Source: Phycisphaeraceae bacterium
GTDB taxonomy: Bacteria; Planctomycetota; Phycisphaerae; Phycisphaerales; UBA1924
Assembly: GCA_020639215.1 (NCBI GenBank)
Contig: JACKHA010000003.1
Span: 89,390-153,389 of the forward strand
Length of the DNA: 64,000 nucleotides
Reading direction: 5' to 3'
A model generated the notes under the pieces. It had not been told where the DNA came from. It ran no database searches and saw only the letters and a list, made by a program, of their open reading frames with translations. Made by a program: the position numbers and the translations under genes. This document shows positions 61,389-64,000 of this stretch, piece by piece. Each line of letters opens with the position of its first letter. The stretch's first letter is position 1.

Positions 61389-62771
61389 TCAATCGCGGAT
61401 TCGCGAAAACACGCAGGAACCGACGAACGTTCCGACCACGCCGATCCCGACCAGCACCGCCAGCGACACGGCCTGCTCGCCCCACGACGCCCCGCGGAAG
61501 ACCGCGTTCTCGACCGCGACGACCGTCCATTTCACCGGGCTGACCATGCCCAGGCGCTGCATCCACGCGGGCATCATGAAGTGCGGCATCATGCCCCCGC
61601 CCATGATCGCCATCGTCAGCAGCACCGCGTACCCGATCGGCCCCGCGGCCCGGGGCGTCTTGCCGACGACGGCCAGCACCATCATGATGCCCACGAACGC
61701 GATCGCGGCGCACAGCAGGGCGGCGGCGAGCATCAGCGGCTGCTGGACCCGCAGGCCGAACGCCGCCTTTCCCAGGACGATCAGCAGGGCGCACACGAGC
61801 ATGGTTGTGGCGACGCACGCCACGCCCTTGCCCGCCAGCACGTGCAGCGGCGCGAGCGGGGCGGCCCGGAGACGGATCAGCGTGCCGCCGGCCCGCTCGG
61901 TGACGATGGACATCGAGAACGTGGCGGCACAGCCGATGAGGCCCCAGACGACGCCCTGGGCGAAGGTGACCGAGAAGGCCGAGGCGTGCCAGTCGGAGGC
62001 CTCGTCGCCGACGATCTCGGTGACGGCGATGCTGACGGGGGAGAAGGCGGGAGCGGGGTCGGGCACGCTCTCGGACACCGCGGGAGTGTTGGGCGAGGGC
62101 TCACTCGGAGCGTTGGGGTTGGCGGTTGCGCCGGGGCTTGGGGCGGGATCGGCGTTGTCCCCATCACTTTCCAACTGCTCGATGGTCCCGGCGAGTTCCT
62201 CGAGGCGCGTCAGCATCGCCTCGGCCCCGAGGCGGTCCATCGGCGAGAAGCCCTCGTCGGCGCGGAGCCGCTGGCGGGCCGCGCCCACGAGGGCCCGCAT
62301 GCGGTCGGGATCGCGCATCGACGCGCCGAGCTGCTCGAACGCGGCCTGGCTGAGCAGCCCCTCGATCATGGCCCGCTCGTGCGTGCGCGAGGGGTCGATG
62401 CCCAGCTCGATCTCGGGGGACCGCCCCGTGAGCAGCACGCCCGACATGTCGCCATAGCCCTCGGGCACGACGACGTACGCGCTGCGCCGCCCGCGCCGGA
62501 CCAGGTCGCGAGCAACTTCAAGGCTCACAGCAGCGTCGACGGCGAGCACCTCGCTGTCGTCCAGTCGGCGAATCAGGGCGATTGACTCGGGCGTGCCGGC
62601 GTTGTCGACCGCAACGATGCCGACGTCGGCACGCTGCCCGCCCATGCCCGAGTACACCAGCCCGAACACCGCGGCGAACAGCACGGGGAAGCAGATCGTG
62701 AAGAACAGGGCGGCCCGGTCGCGGGCCAGCACTCGGGCGTCCTTGAGCGCGATGGCGAGGATGGCGTGCAT
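61389..62771 (-). CDS. ABC-2 type transporter permease
   Basis: The 460-residue protein starts MHAILAIALKDARVLARDRA, the usual ABC-2 permease start, with one N-terminal membrane helix. A large exported domain follows, with an Asp/Pro/Ala-rich linker. Five C-terminal helices complete the fold (WGLIGCAATFSMSIVTERAG, LMLAAALLCAAIAFVGIMMV, GPIGYAVLLTMAIMGGGMMP, AVSLAVLVGIGVVGTFVGS). The ERAGGTLIRLRAAPL loop is the coupling segment to the ATPase. No ATPase gene is in the window; it may lie just beyond. Substrate unknown; may be drug, lipid or sodium export. Confidence 0.85.
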   Translation of the reverse strand: MHAILAIALKDARVLARDRAALFFTICFPVLFAAVFGLVYSGMGGQRADVGIVAVDNAGTPESIALIRRLDDSEVLAVDAAVSLEVARDLVRRGRRSAYVVVPEGYGDMSGVLLTGRSPEIELGIDPSRTHERAMIEGLLSQAAFEQLGASMRDPDRMRALVGAARQRLRADEGFSPMDRLGAEAMLTRLEELAGTIEQLESDGDNADPAPSPGATANPNAPSEPSPNTPAVSESVPDPAPAFSPVSIAVTEIVGDEASDWHASAFSVTFAQGVVWGLIGCAATFSMSIVTERAGGTLIRLRAAPLAPLHVLAGKGVACVATTMLVCALLIVLGKAAFGLRVQQPLMLAAALLCAAIAFVGIMMVLAVVGKTPRAAGPIGYAVLLTMAIMGGGMMPHFMMPAWMQRLGMVSPVKWTVVAVENAVFRGASWGEQAVSLAVLVGIGVVGTFVGSCVFSRIRD

Positions 62772-62836
62772 GGCGGGGTGGACGGGCCTCGGAACCGGGC
62801 GTGGGCCGGGGGGCTTCGACCACTGTACGGGCGGGC

Positions 62837-63706
62837 TCACCACGCCACGGGCGTCAGGCCGGGGCCGGGGCGGGCCAGGACGGCGCGGGCGAACATGGGG
62901 GCAAAGCCGATGCGCCGGGCGTTGCGCTCCGTTGGGCCGTCGGGGTCGGAGGTGATGGTGGCGAAGGTGGCGCCCAGGCGTCGCGCGTGGTCGAGGCGGG
63001 CGAGCTGCATGGCCCGCTGGATGCCGCGGCGGCGGAAGGAGGGCAGGACGCTGAGGCCGAAGAGGGTGGCGTAGGGTGGCGTGAGCTCGACGATGCCGGC
63101 GGAGGCGGGCACGCCGTCGACGCGGGCCAGCAGGGCGATGGTGCCGGTGCGTTCGAGGGCGCGGGCCCAGACGCCCAGGTCCAGGTCGGTGGGCGGAAGG
63201 CCGGGGCGGGCGAAGCCGGCGGCGGCGGTGCGGGCGTAGGCCTCAACGGACGCGGGGTCGGCGTGATCGACCGTCTCGACCGTGAGCCCGTCGACCGCGG
63301 CGATGGCGTCGGCGGCGAGCCGGCCCGCGTCGGCGAGCGGGCGGACGAGCACGTTCGCGAAACGCCGGACGCAGAAGCCGGCGTCGCCCAGGGCGCGGAC
63401 CCAGGCCATGTCGGCGTAGGCCGAGACCTCGACGCGCGGCTCGAGGGCGGCGGTCTCGTAGAACCGCGTGATGCGGTCGAGGGTCCCTTCGGGCACCGGG
63501 CCGTCGAGCCCGAACCCGACGCCCCGATTCATCCACGAGCCCGGCTCGGCGCGCGCGACGATGCCGCCGGCGAAGCGCTGGCTGTGCGGCGCGATGTGCT
63601 CGAGCGCGTCGGCCAGACGGCGTTCCTCGAGGCGGGCGATCTCGACGGGCTCGGGGATGGCGCCGGCGCCGGCGGCGGAGATGGGCACGTCCGCGGCGGG
63701 GTCCAT
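62837..63706 (-). CDS. GNAT-family N-acetyltransferase
   Basis: The 289-residue protein starts at MDPAADVPIS. Its ATG overlaps the stop of the upstream gene by one base (TGATG), so they are coupled. The C-terminal GNAT domain shows LFGLSVLPSFRRRGIQRAMQ, the acetyl-CoA-binding Q/RxxGxG/A-like loop, and ATITSDPDGPTERNARRIGF. The N-terminal 150 residues are a second, degenerate GNAT-like half. Substrate unknown. Confidence 0.83.
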   Translation of the reverse strand: MDPAADVPISAAGAGAIPEPVEIARLEERRLADALEHIAPHSQRFAGGIVARAEPGSWMNRGVGFGLDGPVPEGTLDRITRFYETAALEPRVEVSAYADMAWVRALGDAGFCVRRFANVLVRPLADAGRLAADAIAAVDGLTVETVDHADPASVEAYARTAAAGFARPGLPPTDLDLGVWARALERTGTIALLARVDGVPASAGIVELTPPYATLFGLSVLPSFRRRGIQRAMQLARLDHARRLGATFATITSDPDGPTERNARRIGFAPMFARAVLARPGPGLTPVAW

Positions 63707-64000
63707 CAATCGACTCCCGCGCCGGCGCGCCTGGCGAAGCGTTCCCTGGCCCACTGGCGGGCCTTGGCGGCCAGGCCGCCCTCGGGCGGGAGGATCGACT
63801 CGTGCGGGCCGATGGACAGGAAGCCGATGACGTTGGCGCCCTGTTCGATGAGGATGGTCTTGGCGTGGCAATCGCCCTTGAGCAGGGCGTTGGCGGAGAT
63901 GTGGACGGGGCCGTCGGTCTCGACGGAGGACTCGAGGTTGCCGCGGACCTCGACGGACTGGATGGCGAAGATGCGCTTGGCGACGATGCTGGCCTTCGCG
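63706..64000 (-). CDS. Bactofilin-like protein, 5' part missing
   Basis: Only the last 97 residues are inside the window. They show repeated short beta strands of a bactofilin solenoid: AIQSVEVRGNLESSVETDGP, VHISANALLKGDCHAKTILI and EQGANVIGFLSIGP, followed by a basic tail. Bactofilins polymerise on the membrane and help cell shape. The stop overlaps the GNAT start by one base. Confidence 0.7.
   Translation of the reverse strand, partial: AKASIVAKRIFAIQSVEVRGNLESSVETDGPVHISANALLKGDCHAKTILIEQGANVIGFLSIGPHESILPPEGGLAAKARQWARERFARRAGAGVD

Overview
The window is a very GC-rich, densely coding bacterial chromosome segment. It fits a planctomycete of the class Phycisphaerae. The evidence is four secreted proteins ending in the short 'GC-type' dockerin motif (PGYGVPNG...NSDDFFYYL...GC), a PEP-CTERM-like anchored protein, a TPR protein with two RNA polymerase alpha-CTD-like domains, and the strong preference for C- and G-ending codons. 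The species cannot be named from this sequence alone. There is no rRNA, CRISPR array, recognisable transposase or prophage. The accessory signal lies in dispersed palindromes and in an unusual repeat-associated gene.

Layout. 1-3.4 kb: a cut-off secreted metalloprotease, a dockerin-tagged beta-propeller protein and a TPR membrane protein. 3.4-8.9 kb: hisS, a helix-turn-helix-like gene between clusters of palindromes, pckA, an RNase Sa-like protein and tRNA-His. 8.9-12.7 kb: a PilZ-REC-Hpt regulator, then a secreted subtilase with its small anchored neighbour. 12.7-24.7 kb: gyrB, a DsbD-like protein, trigger factor, a GH31 glucosidase, an alpha/beta hydrolase and a CBS protein. 24.8-31 kb: a DUF3553 protein, an rpoZ-coaC operon, a TolB/PDZ protein and the TPR/alpha-CTD protein. 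31-36.2 kb: an ECF sigma/anti-sigma pair and a split glycine decarboxylase (gcvPA, gcvPB) with a DUF4160-DUF4160-DUF2442 cassette between the halves. 36.5-39.7 kb: two secreted dockerin proteins sharing a leader sequence.

40-45 kb holds a HAD phosphatase, a fumarylacetoacetate-hydrolase-family enzyme, DUF3465 and DUF2959 proteins, a second palindrome cluster with a truncated copy of the helix-turn-helix-like gene, a PLP decarboxylase and tRNA-Val. 45-54 kb holds an McsA-like protein, L28, a metalloprotease, a WecA/MraY-type transferase, MscL, PsuG and a DUF58 protein. 54-64 kb holds a DUF2089 regulator with an operator-like palindrome, a glycosyltransferase, tmRNA (tag ANNRGYALAA), a third decayed relic of the helix-turn-helix-like element, a YyaL-type thioredoxin protein with a DsbD-like C-terminus, an ABC-2 permease, a GNAT enzyme and a partial bactofilin-like gene.

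Most genes are ordinary housekeeping or secretion functions. The best candidate for something new is the repeat-associated gene at 5262-6134. It is preceded by three palindromic units and followed by two in the opposite orientation. A truncated copy near 43.2 kb is preceded by the same three unit types, and a relic near 57.3 kb keeps its upstream block. Other points of interest are palindromes inserted in frame inside coding genes, a 13-C tract at the subtilase start, and a compositionally mosaic hisS.
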